This document shows positions 47,541-56,495 of a DNA stretch of 64,000 bases, piece by piece; position 1 is the first letter of the stretch, and each line of letters begins with the position of its first letter. The position numbers and the translations under genes were made by a program. Source of the DNA: Gammaproteobacteria bacterium (GTDB lineage Bacteria > Pseudomonadota > Gammaproteobacteria > Thiohalomonadales > Thiohalomonadaceae). The stretch spans positions 1-64,000 of the forward strand of contig JAPHTQ010000034.1 in the NCBI GenBank assembly GCA_026196275.1, given 5' to 3'. The notes below the pieces were generated by a model, which was not told the DNA's origin, searched no databases, and worked only from the letters and a program-made list of their open reading frames with translations.

Positions 47541-48925
47541 GGTGTCGCATTGCCCTGGCGTTAATGCTGTTGCCACTGAGCGTTATGGCGCAGCAGGGTA
47601 CGCCGACCCCGCGTGACTTTGCCTACGGTGTTTCGCTGGAGGTCGATGGTGACGGTGCTCTCTACAGTTTCGATTTGCCGGCAGAGGTCTATCGCTACAG
47701 CACCCGTGACGATCTGGGGGATATGCGTGTTTTCAATGGTCATGGTGAGGTGGTGCCGCACCTGCTGAAGGACGGAGTGAAACGCAGCGAGGGCAGCCGG
47801 GAGCCGGTCGATCTTCGTCTCTTTCCCCTCTATGCACAGGCCAGCGGTGAGAATGGCGACACCCAGGTGCATATCGCCACCGACAGCAGTGGTGCGGTGG
47901 TCGATTTCTGGCAGCGGTCACCCTCTGAATCTGCGGCGGTGATCAGACGCTATCTGATCGATGCCTCTATGCTGGAGCGTCCGCCGGAGAAACTGGTGCT
48001 GGACTGGGGCGAGACGGCGGAGAGCTTTCTTGCTGCGGTGACGCTGGAGTACAGTAATGACCTCAGCCACTGGCAATCCCTGCCCTCGCACTACACCCTG
48101 GCGGCGTTGAGTCACGAGGGTCGCCGTCTTGACCAGCGTGATATCGCGTTGCCCTCCGTGGAGGCGAAATACTTTCGTCTCAGCTGGCCATTGGGCGAGC
48201 AGGGGATCGCACTGCGCTCGATTAGGGCCGAGGTGCGCCAGGAGGGGGGGAGTGTACCGCGCCAGTGGCTCAGGCTTGCCCCCTCCGCTGAAGGCGGCCG
48301 GCAAGGGGTGTATGAGTTCAGTGCCGGTGGGCGTTTTCCCGTGGACCGGATACGGGTAGTTCTGCCGCAGGCCAACACCCTGGTACGGGCGAAACTGTTC
48401 TCCAGCCCCGATAGGGCGGCAGAGGAGAGCTGGCGGCTTCGCCACCAGGGTCTGCTGTATCACCTGCTGCGCGAAGGCCACACTCTGCAGAACGATCCCA
48501 TCACCCTGCCAGGGATCAGCGATCCGCACTGGCGGCTGGAGATCGAGCAGCAGGGGGGCGGCCTTGGCCGCGGGGTACCGCAACTTGAACTCGGCTGGGT
48601 GGCCCATCGTCTCTATTTTGTCTCCCGCGGCGAGACGCCGTTTTCGCTCGCCTTCGGGGCAGCAGGGGTGGAGGGCTCACGCAGCGAGCTGGCGCCGGTG
48701 TTGAAAACGCTGCAGCAAGATCAGAATGGCCAGAGTTTTATCAAGGCTGCCGTCCCGGGCAACCTCTATGAACTCGGCGGTGAGCGACGCCTGCAATCCG
48801 CGCCGCCGCCGCTGCCCTGGAAAAAGTGGCTGCTCTGGTCGGTACTGGTGTTGGGTGTGCTGTTGCTGGCGCTGATGGCACGCAGCCTCTATCGGCAGAT
48901 GAGCGAAGCGGAACGTCATGACTGA
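47537..48925 (+). CDS. DUF3999 family protein
   Basis: A 462-residue protein of unknown function with a signal peptide (IALALMLLPLSVMAQ), a long beta-rich extracytoplasmic region and one C-terminal membrane helix (WLLWSVLVLGVLLLALMARS). The start of the mature part (PRDFAYGVSLEVDGDGALYS) and FSFDLP-like repeats are typical of DUF3999. DUF3999 and DUF2339 genes occur as an adjacent pair in other gammaproteobacteria, which suggests a two-part envelope complex. Confidence 0.9.
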   Translation: MRCRIALALMLLPLSVMAQQGTPTPRDFAYGVSLEVDGDGALYSFDLPAEVYRYSTRDDLGDMRVFNGHGEVVPHLLKDGVKRSEGSREPVDLRLFPLYAQASGENGDTQVHIATDSSGAVVDFWQRSPSESAAVIRRYLIDASMLERPPEKLVLDWGETAESFLAAVTLEYSNDLSHWQSLPSHYTLAALSHEGRRLDQRDIALPSVEAKYFRLSWPLGEQGIALRSIRAEVRQEGGSVPRQWLRLAPSAEGGRQGVYEFSAGGRFPVDRIRVVLPQANTLVRAKLFSSPDRAAEESWRLRHQGLLYHLLREGHTLQNDPITLPGISDPHWRLEIEQQGGGLGRGVPQLELGWVAHRLYFVSRGETPFSLAFGAAGVEGSRSELAPVLKTLQQDQNGQSFIKAAVPGNLYELGGERRLQSAPPPLPWKKWLLWSVLVLGVLLLALMARSLYRQMSEAERHD

Positions 48926-48977
48926 TTTCGACCCGTGATACACTGGCCTTCCCGGTTATTACCCCCTGACGGTTAGC

Positions 48978-49778
48978 ATGGTCTCTGACGATTTTTCTCA
49001 ACGCTTCGACGGTATCCGTCGCCTCTACGGTATCGATGGCGCGGAACACATCCGCCACAGCCATTTCTGTGTCGTGGGCATTGGCGGGGTCGGCTCCTGG
49101 GTGGTCGAGGCGCTGGCGCGTAGCGGCGTCGGCGCGATCAGCTTTATCGATCACGACGACATTGCGCTCAGTAATACCAACCGCCAGCTGCATACCCTCA
49201 GCTCCACCGTCGAGCGCGCCAAGTCGGAGGTGATGGCCGAGCGGGTGTTGGAGATCAACCCCGCCTGTCGGGTCAACGCCATCGACGACCTTCTAAGTGA
49301 AAGAAATATCGAGAGATACATCAGCCAGAAGTTTGACTACGTCATCGACGCCATCGACTCCATTCGCCACAAGGCGGCGCTCATCTATTACTGCAAGCGC
49401 AACAAGATCCCTGTGATCACCACCGGCGGGGCCGGCGGTATTACCGACCCGACCCGCATCGAGATCGTTGATCTGAGCCGCACCCACAACGACCCGCTGG
49501 CGGCCAAGGTGCGTGCCAAGCTGCGCAGTGACTACGGCTGGTCACGCAATCCCAAGAGTCGCTTCGGTGTCGACTGCGTCTTCTCCGCCGAGCAGCACAA
49601 ATACCCCAAAGAGGACGGCAGCGTCTGCCAGCGCAAGCCGGGAGTGGCCGGCGCCACCCTCGACTGCAACATGGGTTACGGTTCGGCGACCTTCGTCACC
49701 GCCAGCTTCGGTTTCGTGGCGGTGTCGCGGGCTATCGATAAATTGATCGCAAAGAAACGCCGGGAGGCGAAGGCATGA
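48978..49778 (+). CDS. tcdA: tRNA threonylcarbamoyladenosine dehydratase
   Basis: E1/ThiF-like enzyme (CsdL/YgdL) that cyclises t6A to ct6A at tRNA position 37 using ATP. The 266 residues contain the nucleotide-binding motif GIGGVGSWVVEALARSG near residue 34 and IDHDDIALSNTNRQLH, then the DAIDSIRHKAALI segment and a C-terminal amphipathic helix (FGFVAVSRAIDKLIAKKRRE). ATGA overlap with the next gene indicates co-transcription. Confidence 0.96.
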   Translation: MVSDDFSQRFDGIRRLYGIDGAEHIRHSHFCVVGIGGVGSWVVEALARSGVGAISFIDHDDIALSNTNRQLHTLSSTVERAKSEVMAERVLEINPACRVNAIDDLLSERNIERYISQKFDYVIDAIDSIRHKAALIYYCKRNKIPVITTGGAGGITDPTRIEIVDLSRTHNDPLAAKVRAKLRSDYGWSRNPKSRFGVDCVFSAEQHKYPKEDGSVCQRKPGVAGATLDCNMGYGSATFVTASFGFVAVSRAIDKLIAKKRREAKA

Positions 49779-50731
49779 GCAGCGACGGCGACAGGATCCC
49801 CATCGGTATCAGCAGCTGCCTGTTGGGCGAAGAGGTACGCTTCGACGGCGGCCACAAACAGGACAGTTACATCCTCGGCACCCTGAGCGACTATTTCGAG
49901 TTCCAGCCGGTCTGTCCCGAGGTGGCGATCGGCCTCGCCATCCCGCGGCCGCCGATCCGTCTGGTGCAGCATGACGACGGTATCCATCTGGTCGGGGTCA
50001 AGGATCCGGGCATCGATGTGACCGAAAAGATGCACGCCTACGGCAAAAAGATGGCCCGCGAGATGAGTGGTATCAGCGGCTTTATCTTCAAGCGCGCCTC
50101 GCCCAGCTGCGGCATGGAGCGGGTCAAGGTCTACGCCCCCGACGGACGCTCCATCGGCAAGGGCTCCGGCCTCTTTGCCGAAGCGATGATGCAGGGACAG
50201 CCACTGTTGCCCACCGAGGAGGAGGGCCGACTTGGTGATCCGGGGCTGCGCGAGAACTTCATCATGCGCGTCTTCGTCTATCACCGCTGGCAGCAGCTGG
50301 TGGCAGCAGGTCTGAGCGCACAGCGGTTGATCGATTTTCACACCGATCACAAGTACCTCATCATGGCCCATAGCCAGAGCGCCTATAAGGCGCTGGGCAA
50401 GCTGCTGGCCAATGCCGGCAAGACGGCTCTGGAGGCGCTGGCCGAGGAGTATGTGGCGACGCTAATGGGTGCGCTGGCCAAACCGGTGCCGCGCAGACAG
50501 CACGTCAATGTATTGCATCACCTGCTTGGCTACCTCAAGAACCAGCTCGACGCCGAGGACAAGGCGGAGATGCTGGAGGTGATCGAGCACTACCGCGAGG
50601 GTATCGTGCCACTCATTGTGCCGATCACCCTGCTCAAGCACCACTTCCGTCGCCACCCGCACGAGTACATCGAACGCCAGGTCTACCTCTCACCCCATCC
50701 GCACGAGCTGATGCTACGGAACCTGATCTGA
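49775..50731 (+). CDS. DUF523 and DUF1722 domain protein (YbgA-like)
   Basis: A 318-residue protein joining an N-terminal DUF523 domain (IGISSCLLGEEVRFDGGHKQ; conserved cysteines in SSCLLG, VCPE and SPSCGM) and a C-terminal DUF1722/YbgA domain (HTDHKYLIMAHSQSAYKALG). The cysteines suggest a metal or Fe-S site. Homologues often lie beside photolyase or tRNA-related genes; the function is not established to my knowledge. Confidence 0.92.
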   Translation: MSSDGDRIPIGISSCLLGEEVRFDGGHKQDSYILGTLSDYFEFQPVCPEVAIGLAIPRPPIRLVQHDDGIHLVGVKDPGIDVTEKMHAYGKKMAREMSGISGFIFKRASPSCGMERVKVYAPDGRSIGKGSGLFAEAMMQGQPLLPTEEEGRLGDPGLRENFIMRVFVYHRWQQLVAAGLSAQRLIDFHTDHKYLIMAHSQSAYKALGKLLANAGKTALEALAEEYVATLMGALAKPVPRRQHVNVLHHLLGYLKNQLDAEDKAEMLEVIEHYREGIVPLIVPITLLKHHFRRHPHEYIERQVYLSPHPHELMLRNLI

Positions 50732-51058
50732 TGCTTAATTCTCCTGTGGGAGCGGCCGTCCCGGCCGCGAATATTGTATTGCTCTCTGACTCTCGCCAAG
50801 GCGCGAAGGCGCAAAGGTACTGCTTTAAGATGGCTTTGCGGTCGTTGCCTCTTTTCGGGAGATATTATCCGCGATCCGTACATGCTGATAGTCAGGAATC
50901 TGAACTGATATCCAATACTGGTGCAGGACTGGCCGTTCCAAGCGCGAACCTTGTTTTGCTTCCTGTCTCTCGCCAAGGCGCGATGGCGCAATGTTTTTAC
51001 TTGAAACAATCTTTGCGTTCTTCGCGCCTTTGCGAGAAATATCCTGGTTCTAATACTC
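50732..51058. other. Repeat-rich intergenic stretch with two related modules
   Basis: No gene is supported, although a 113-codon frame crosses it. A REP-like palindrome (GCGGCCG-TCC-CGGCCGC) sits at 50752-50768 in the wider motif TGTGGGAGCGG...CCGCGA. Two related modules follow, each ending in CTCTCGCCAAGGCGCGA: one near 50760-50820, the second near 50930-50995. An inverted CTTTGCG block lies at about 51013-51043, just before the pseudouridine synthase gene. Confidence 0.7.
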
Positions 51059-51757
51059 ATGCGCCTCGATAAATACCTCGCCCACGCCACCGGACTGACA
51101 CGTTCCCGCGCCCACGGCATGATCCGCAGCGGACAGGTGACGGTAAACGGTGAGGTGATAAAGATCATCGGCTTCAAAGTGCCGGACGGTGCCGAGGTGC
51201 GCTGGCGCGAGCAGAGCGTATCACCTGCAGGTAAGCGCTATTTCATGCTCAATAAACCCATCGGTGTGGTCTGCGCCACCAGCGATGCCGAGCACAAGAC
51301 GGTGATCGATCTGCTCGACCTCACCAACAAAAAGGGCCTGCATGTGGCCGGACGGCTCGACATCGATAGCACCGGACTGGTACTGATCAGTGATGATGGC
51401 GAGTGGTCTCACCGCATCACCTCGCCCAAACACGGTTGCGACAAAACCTATCGCGCCACCCTTGCAGAGGCGCTGGATGAGTCTGCGGTGGAACAGTTTG
51501 CCGCAGGGATTGAGTTACGTAGCGAAACGAAAAAGACCCTGCCGGCAAAGCTGGAGATCCTCAGTCCCACCGAGGTACGCCTGACCCTTGGCGAGGGCAA
51601 ATATCACCAGGTCAAACGCATGTTCGCTGCGCTGGGCAATCGGGTGGTGGCACTGCACCGCGAACGTATCGGCAGCCTGGCGCTGGATGAGACCCTGCTG
51701 CCGGGGCAGTGGCGTGAGCTCAGCCGCGAGGAGGTCGAGGCGTTGAGTGCGCAGTAG
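51059..51757 (+). CDS. Pseudouridine synthase, RsuA family
   Basis: Converts a uridine in ribosomal RNA to pseudouridine; in E. coli RsuA modifies 16S rRNA U516. The 232 residues match RsuA. The S4 RNA-binding domain (MRLDKYLAHATGLTRSRAHG, then QVTVNGEV) is followed by the catalytic domain with GRLDIDSTGLVLISDDGEWS, where the aspartate is the nucleophile, and the GKYHQVKRMFAALGNRV motif. Assignment to RsuA rather than the RluE/RluF type rests on length and the short S4 spacing. Confidence 0.92.
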   Translation: MRLDKYLAHATGLTRSRAHGMIRSGQVTVNGEVIKIIGFKVPDGAEVRWREQSVSPAGKRYFMLNKPIGVVCATSDAEHKTVIDLLDLTNKKGLHVAGRLDIDSTGLVLISDDGEWSHRITSPKHGCDKTYRATLAEALDESAVEQFAAGIELRSETKKTLPAKLEILSPTEVRLTLGEGKYHQVKRMFAALGNRVVALHRERIGSLALDETLLPGQWRELSREEVEALSAQ

Positions 51758-51844
51758 TCTCGCGGCCTTGCCAGCACCAGGTGACAGGTTTCAGTAATTC
51801 ACAGGATTAAGGGCCGCGCAGGGCTGAGACCCTCCGATGCAGGG

Positions 51845-52384
51845 TTACCACATCAGGTCGTCCGGTACCTCGAACTCGGCGTAGGGATCCTCCTCATCGA
51901 CCACCGTCTCCTCCTTGCCGCGGTTGCAGTAGACCAGGTAGCTTTCGTCGCGCATGGCGATCTTCTCGCTCACCGTGGTCGGGACGACTTCGTACTGCTC
52001 ATTGAGGCGCACGATGGCCAGGTGGCCGTTGGCCAGCTGGCGCTGCTGCTTTTCTTCGACATAGATGTGGGTCACCTTGCTGCCGTCGGTGAAGTTGTAG
52101 GTGATATCCCCGGCGCCTTTCGGCTGGCGGTTCATTTCAATCAGTTGGCGGATCTGCGCGCTGATGGCGCGCTGCTCGGCCTCTCGTTTCCGCTGCAGGT
52201 TGAGCTGACGATCCCGCTCCACCTTTTCGGCATGGGCCTTCTGCGCCGCAATTTTGGCCTCATCGACGGTCTCGACCTTGTTCTTGCGCTTGACCTTGGC
52301 CTGCTGGTGTTTGGTCTTCTGCACCTTCTGGGCCTTCTTTTTGTCGACCAGACCGGCCTTGAGCAGTTGATCCTGCAGTGACAT
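51845..52384 (-). CDS. DUF2058 nucleoprotein/polynucleotide-associated protein (YaiL-like)
   Basis: A 179-residue basic protein, the same length as E. coli YaiL. The start MSLQDQLLKAGLVDKKKAQK and the lysine-rich coiled region up to about residue 90 are typical, followed by the compact DUF2058 domain (YNFTDGSKVTHIYVEEKQQR). The upstream open frame was rejected because the family starts at this methionine. The function is unknown; an association with nucleic acid is assumed in annotations. Confidence 0.93.
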   Translation of the reverse strand: MSLQDQLLKAGLVDKKKAQKVQKTKHQQAKVKRKNKVETVDEAKIAAQKAHAEKVERDRQLNLQRKREAEQRAISAQIRQLIEMNRQPKGAGDITYNFTDGSKVTHIYVEEKQQRQLANGHLAIVRLNEQYEVVPTTVSEKIAMRDESYLVYCNRGKEETVVDEEDPYAEFEVPDDLMW

Positions 52385-52583
52385 GGGGGTACTCCAAAAC
52401 AGGGATAGCGTAGTGTGTATGACTGTCAATAGTAACAGGGGCCCGCATGGGGGCCAATAACAATGGATGGCCCCAGGACTCTCCTCTCCAGCCTCTTGCA
52501 TGCTCGCAGGAAGAACTGGCAACGGGGCTGTTTAGACATACCGAGGGTGGGGGGCAAAGGGGAGTTTGTTTTCCCGCTATGGC

Positions 52584-52946
52584 TTATGGCTTACACAGAC
52601 CGGTTATCAATTCTGCAGGTTCACCGTGGCAACGCCAGCGGATCTTGCCATTTTCAACCTGCGGGTACAGTCGCATCGTTACTGGGTGCCGATTGCCGAC
52701 AATCACCATCGTTCCGCGATCATCGACCTTCAGCGATGCGATTAACTCCGGACAGCTGTTGCTGAATGTAACGGCAACAGTCTCTTTCGCCAGCACCTGC
52801 TTTGCCACCTGCTCACGCAACTCCTTGGTGCATACCAGCATCGAGGCTGAACCGATTCGCGCGATAGATTGCTCATCCCTGTCCGGCAACATCAGCAGCA
52901 GGATGCCGAAAAGGAGGGCGACGCCGACAACCCAACGGCTAATCAT
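52584..52946 (-). CDS. Small membrane-anchored hypothetical protein
   Basis: A 120-residue protein that I cannot assign. It starts with a hydrophobic anchor (WVVGVALLFGILLLMLP), followed by an extracytoplasmic domain with four cysteines (LVCTKE, SNSCPE, RWRCHG, GLCKP). The ending WRCHGEPAELITGLC resembles the disulfide-loop end of some pilin-like proteins, but the anchor lacks a clear prepilin cleavage site. The gap to yaiL is about 200 bases. Confidence 0.6.
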   Translation of the reverse strand: MISRWVVGVALLFGILLLMLPDRDEQSIARIGSASMLVCTKELREQVAKQVLAKETVAVTFSNSCPELIASLKVDDRGTMVIVGNRHPVTMRLYPQVENGKIRWRCHGEPAELITGLCKP

Positions 52947-53407
52947 CAGTGTTTACCTTGTGACCTGAAGAGACGGATGCAGCATACCGATCAATTATGG
53001 GAACGCGGATTCGCTCGCCGAGTATATCGACTTCCTTTAAGTCCATTTCTCCACCCTGTATAGCCCGGGAAAAACGATTTTGTTATGTTTTTTTGGATGA
53101 TCCGATTATAGGTAATTACCTCGGAAAATCCATCTCTGCCGTGGTCTACAATGTGCCCGGAAACAGGATTTACCGTGTCCTGACATTGTACCGTAAGAAC
53201 CGGATCAAATAACTGTTTCCTCTCCGCCATGGAAGAGGTGGGCGCGGTATACCTCGCCACTGCCCGGCGGTCGATACCAAGGGGTCCCCTGTGGCAGGGA
53301 GTGGGTTATGGCCAGCATAGTATTTTGACAGTACCACCCTTTTGGGCGGTGTTGTCCTGTTTACCTCTTCGCGCCGTAAAGCCTTGTCGTTCAGGGCGGG
53401 GAGGATG
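52947..53407. other. Intergenic stretch between the small hypothetical gene and valS
   Basis: No gene is supported; short frames here have no recognisable features. Its right end (about 53320-53411) resembles the right end of an IS200/IS605-type element and is listed separately. A short palindrome lies near 53334-53352 (ACCACCC / GGGCGGT). Confidence 0.55.
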
Positions 53408-53411
53408 TCAA
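53378..53411. mobile_element. Possible orphan IS200/IS605-type right end beside valS
   Basis: The sequence CCTTGTC-GTTCA-GGGCGGGGAGGATGTCA reads like the subterminal hairpin plus TCAA end of IS1341/IS605-type elements. The right end of the intact tnpB element here has the same layout (hairpin, then GGGGAGCAGTCAC). No tnpB remnant could be read in the adjacent 400 bases. The valS stop codon is the TCA (complement) at the very end. This is a pattern match from memory and unconfirmed. Confidence 0.45.
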
Positions 53412-56356
53412 AGTTTCTCGATCTTCTTCCGCTGTTCTTTCAGGGAGTCGAGGGAGGATTTGGTCTCGGTCAGTTTGGTCTTCTCTTTGTCCACCACCTC
53501 GGCGGGGGCCTTGTTGACGAACTTTTCGTTGCCGAGCTTGCCCTCTAACCGTTTGACCTCTTTCTCCAGCCGGTCGATCTCCTTGTCCAGGCGGGCCAGC
53601 TCCGCGTCTTTGTCGATAAGACCGGCCATGGGCACCAGCAGCTTCATCTCGCCGACCAGCGAGGTGGCAGACTCGGGGGCCTCTTCGCCTTCCGCCAGCC
53701 AGGTGATCGATTCGGTCTTGGCGAGGGATTTGATAAAGGCCTCATTGGGATCAAGCCATGCGATGTCCTGGGCAGAACCGCCTTCCAGCAGGATGGGCAG
53801 CGGCTTGCTCGGCGGGATGTTCATGCCGGAGCGGATCTTGCGGATGCCGACGATGAAGTCCATGACCCACTGCATCTCCTTTTCGGCCTTGGCGTCGATC
53901 TTCGACTCGTCGGCCTCGGGGTAGGGTTGCAGCATGATGGTTGTCGGGGCGGAACTCCCCTCTCCCCCGGCCCCTCCCCCTGAGGGGGAGGGGAGGACAC
54001 CGGCCAGCGGAGCGATCTTCTGCCAGACCTCCTCGGTGATGAAGGGGATGATTGGGTGGGCTATGCGCAGGATGGTCTCCAGCACGCGGACCAGGGTGCG
54101 GCGGGTGCCGCGTTGCAGTTCCGGGGCGCTGTGCTCGTCGTAAAGTACCGGTTTGGAGAGCTCCAGGTACCAGGAGCAGTATTCGTCCCAGGTGAACTCG
54201 TAGATGGCGTTGGCCGCCAGGTCGAAGCGGTAGTTGCCGATAGCGGTGTTCACCTCCTGCTCCACGCGCTGCAGGCGGGAGATGATCCAGCGGTCTGCGG
54301 TGGACAGCTCATAATCGTTGTCCTGACCTCCGGTCGCTCCCGGCGTCGTGCCTCCCGCGACACTAGCTCTTCCCTGTGCGTCGTCCTTACCTTCTACCTG
54401 CATCAGAACGTAATTAGAAGCGTTCCACAGCTTGTTGCAGAAGTTACGGTAGCCCTCGATGCGGCCGAGGTCGAAGCTGATGTCGCGGCCGGTGGAGGCC
54501 AGTGATGCGAAGGTAAAGCGCAACGCGTCGGTACCGAAGGCGGGGATGCCGTCGGGGAACTCGGCGCGGGTCTGCTTTTCGATCTTCTTCGCCAGCTCGG
54601 GCTGCATCATGTTGGCGGTGCGTTTGGCCACCAGTGCTTCGAGCTCGATGCCGTCGATGAGGTCAATCGGGTCGAGCACGTTGCCCTTGGATTTGGACAT
54701 CTTCTGGCCGTGGGCGTCGCGCACCAGACCGTGGATGTAGATGTCCTTGAACGGCACGTCCCCCATGAACTTCTTGCCGAACATGATCATGCGGGCGACC
54801 CAGAAGAAGATGATATCGAAGCCGGTGACCAGCACGCTGGTGGGGTAGAACTGCTCCAGGCGCTCGGTCTGCTCCGGCCAGCCCAGGGTGGAGAAGGGCC
54901 AAAGCGCCGAGGAGAACCAGGTGTCGAGCACGTCTTCGTCCTGCTCCAGTTTGATGTCGGCGCCGAGGCTGTGCTTCTCGCGTACCTCCTCCTCACTGCG
55001 GCCGACGTAGACGTTGCCCTGCTCGTCGTACCAGGCGGGGATGCGGTGGCCCCACCAGATCTGGCGGCTGATGCACCAGTCCTGGATATTCTCCAGCCAC
55101 TGGAAGTAGGTGTTCTCCCAGTTCTTCGGGGTGAAGTTGATCTCGCCGCCGCGCACCGCCTGGATCGCCGGGTCGGTGATCTGGGTCTTGCCGCCGGGGC
55201 GGCCGTCGTCGAGTTTTTCGCGGGTGAGGTCCACGAACCACTGGTCGGTGAGGTAGGGCTCGATGACAGTGCCGGAGCGGTCGCCGCGCGGCACCATCAG
55301 TTTGTGGTCGTCGATCTTCTCCAGCAGCTCCAGCTCTTTCAGGTCGTGGATGATCTCGTCACGCGCCTCGTAGCGGTCCTTGCCGCGGTACTTCTCCGGC
55401 GCCTCGTCGTTGATCCTGGCATCGACGGTGAAGATGTTGTGCATGGGCAGGTTGTGGCGCTGGCCCATGGCGTAGTCGTTGAAGTCGTGCGCCGGGGTGA
55501 TCTTCACGCAGCCGGTACCGAACTCCATCTCGACGTAGTCGTCGGCGATGATCGGGATCTCGCGGCCCAGCAGCGGCAGGGTGATGGTCTTGCCGATGAG
55601 GTGTTTGTAGCGCTCGTCGTCGGGATGGACCGCCACGGCGGAGTCGCCGAGCATGGTCTCGGGACGGGTGGTGGCGACGACAAGATGTCCGCTGCCGTCG
55701 GAGAGCGGGTAGCGGAAGTGCCAGAGGAAGCCCTGCTCCTCTTCGGAGATCACCTCCAGGTCGGAGACGGCGGTGTGCAGTACCGGGTCCCAGTTGACCA
55801 GGCGCTTGCCGCGGTAGATGAGGCCCTCTTCGTGCAGGCGGACGAAGACCTCACGCACCGCGTCGGAGAGGCCGTCGTCCATGGTGAAGCGCTCGTGGCT
55901 CCAGTCCAGCGAAGAGCCGAGGCGGCGCAGCTGGCGGGTGATGTTGCCGCCGGACTCGGCCTTCCACTCCCACACCCGTTCGATGAACTTTTCCCGGCCC
56001 AGGTCGTGACGGGTCTTTCCCTCGGCGCCGAGCTGGCGCTCCACCACCATCTGGGTGGCGATACCGGCGTGGTCGGTGCCCGGCTGCCACAGGGTGTTGT
56101 CGCCCTTCATGCGGTGGTAGCGGGTGAGGGTGTCCATCACGGTGTTGTTGAAACCGTGGCCCATGTGAAGGTTGCCGGTGACGTTGGGCGGCGGGATCAT
56201 GATGCAGAAGCTCTGCTCTCCACCCTGTGGGGCCGCCGCTCCCGGCGTCCTGCCTCCCGCGGCACTACCACGTCCCTGTGGGGCGAAGTAGCCCTTCTCT
56301 TCCCAAGTCTGGTACCAGTGCTGTTCGATGGCGTGGGGGTTGTAGCTTTTATCCAT
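53408..56356 (-). CDS. valS: Valine--tRNA ligase with three in-frame repeat insertions
   Basis: Class I synthetase charging tRNA-Val, 982 residues against 951 in E. coli. It has HIGH-type [14 protein letters not shown] near residue 55, the editing CP1 domain, the KMSKS motif ([16 protein letters not shown]) and the C-terminal coiled coil ([20 protein letters not shown]). Three stretches rich in Gly, Ala and Pro are extra and correspond to repeat [21 protein letters not shown] near residue 28, [17 protein letters not shown] near residue 672, and [17 protein letters not shown] near residue 795. The conserved residues on either side continue normally, so the enzyme is probably functional. Confidence 0.97.
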   Translation of the reverse strand: MDKSYNPHAIEQHWYQTWEEKGYFAPQGRGSAAGGRTPGAAAPQGGEQSFCIMIPPPNVTGNLHMGHGFNNTVMDTLTRYHRMKGDNTLWQPGTDHAGIATQMVVERQLGAEGKTRHDLGREKFIERVWEWKAESGGNITRQLRRLGSSLDWSHERFTMDDGLSDAVREVFVRLHEEGLIYRGKRLVNWDPVLHTAVSDLEVISEEEQGFLWHFRYPLSDGSGHLVVATTRPETMLGDSAVAVHPDDERYKHLIGKTITLPLLGREIPIIADDYVEMEFGTGCVKITPAHDFNDYAMGQRHNLPMHNIFTVDARINDEAPEKYRGKDRYEARDEIIHDLKELELLEKIDDHKLMVPRGDRSGTVIEPYLTDQWFVDLTREKLDDGRPGGKTQITDPAIQAVRGGEINFTPKNWENTYFQWLENIQDWCISRQIWWGHRIPAWYDEQGNVYVGRSEEEVREKHSLGADIKLEQDEDVLDTWFSSALWPFSTLGWPEQTERLEQFYPTSVLVTGFDIIFFWVARMIMFGKKFMGDVPFKDIYIHGLVRDAHGQKMSKSKGNVLDPIDLIDGIELEALVAKRTANMMQPELAKKIEKQTRAEFPDGIPAFGTDALRFTFASLASTGRDISFDLGRIEGYRNFCNKLWNASNYVLMQVEGKDDAQGRASVAGGTTPGATGGQDNDYELSTADRWIISRLQRVEQEVNTAIGNYRFDLAANAIYEFTWDEYCSWYLELSKPVLYDEHSAPELQRGTRRTLVRVLETILRIAHPIIPFITEEVWQKIAPLAGVLPSPSGGGAGGEGSSAPTTIMLQPYPEADESKIDAKAEKEMQWVMDFIVGIRKIRSGMNIPPSKPLPILLEGGSAQDIAWLDPNEAFIKSLAKTESITWLAEGEEAPESATSLVGEMKLLVPMAGLIDKDAELARLDKEIDRLEKEVKRLEGKLGNEKFVNKAPAEVVDKEKTKLTETKSSLDSLKEQRKKIEKL
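53955..53995. repeat. C-rich palindrome translated within valS
   Basis: Perfect 10-bp arms CCCCTCCCCC / GGGGGAGGGG with a 3-base loop (53971-53993), preceded by CTCCCCTCTCCCCCGG. A looser relative (CCCTCTCCCTCCGGG) lies in the intergenic DNA near 62320-62340. Confidence 0.8.
54321..54380. repeat. In-frame repeat insertion in valS, copy B
   Basis: Shares CGCTCCCGGCGTC, TGCCTCCCGCG, CACTA and TCCCTGTG, in that order, with copy A at 56223-56284. It falls between the conserved NASNYVLMQ and [10 protein letters not shown] segments. Confidence 0.8.
56223..56284. repeat. In-frame repeat insertion in valS, copy A
   Basis: Flanked by perfect 11-bp direct repeats CCCTGTGGGGC that lie 51 bases (17 codons) apart, so the reading frame is kept. 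The protein shows the duplication as APQG on both sides. Confidence 0.85.
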
Positions 56357-56495
56357 GGTTTCAGGCAGTTATGGTCCGGTTTTCGCGAAAACGGGCATTA
56401 TAGCTTAGAAAGCGGGGGAAGAGGATGCCGGCAGGGGGATTTTATGAACCTGTGGCGACACCGCTGCCAAGGAGTATTCCGGCCACATAGTCTGA

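Noticed and set aside
50731..51072. 113-codon frame between ybgA and the pseudouridine synthase gene
   Set aside because: It consists entirely of dispersed repeat sequence; no ribosome binding site or protein features.
52997..53212. 71-codon frame before valS
   Set aside because: No recognisable features or good start signal; composition differs from the genes around it.
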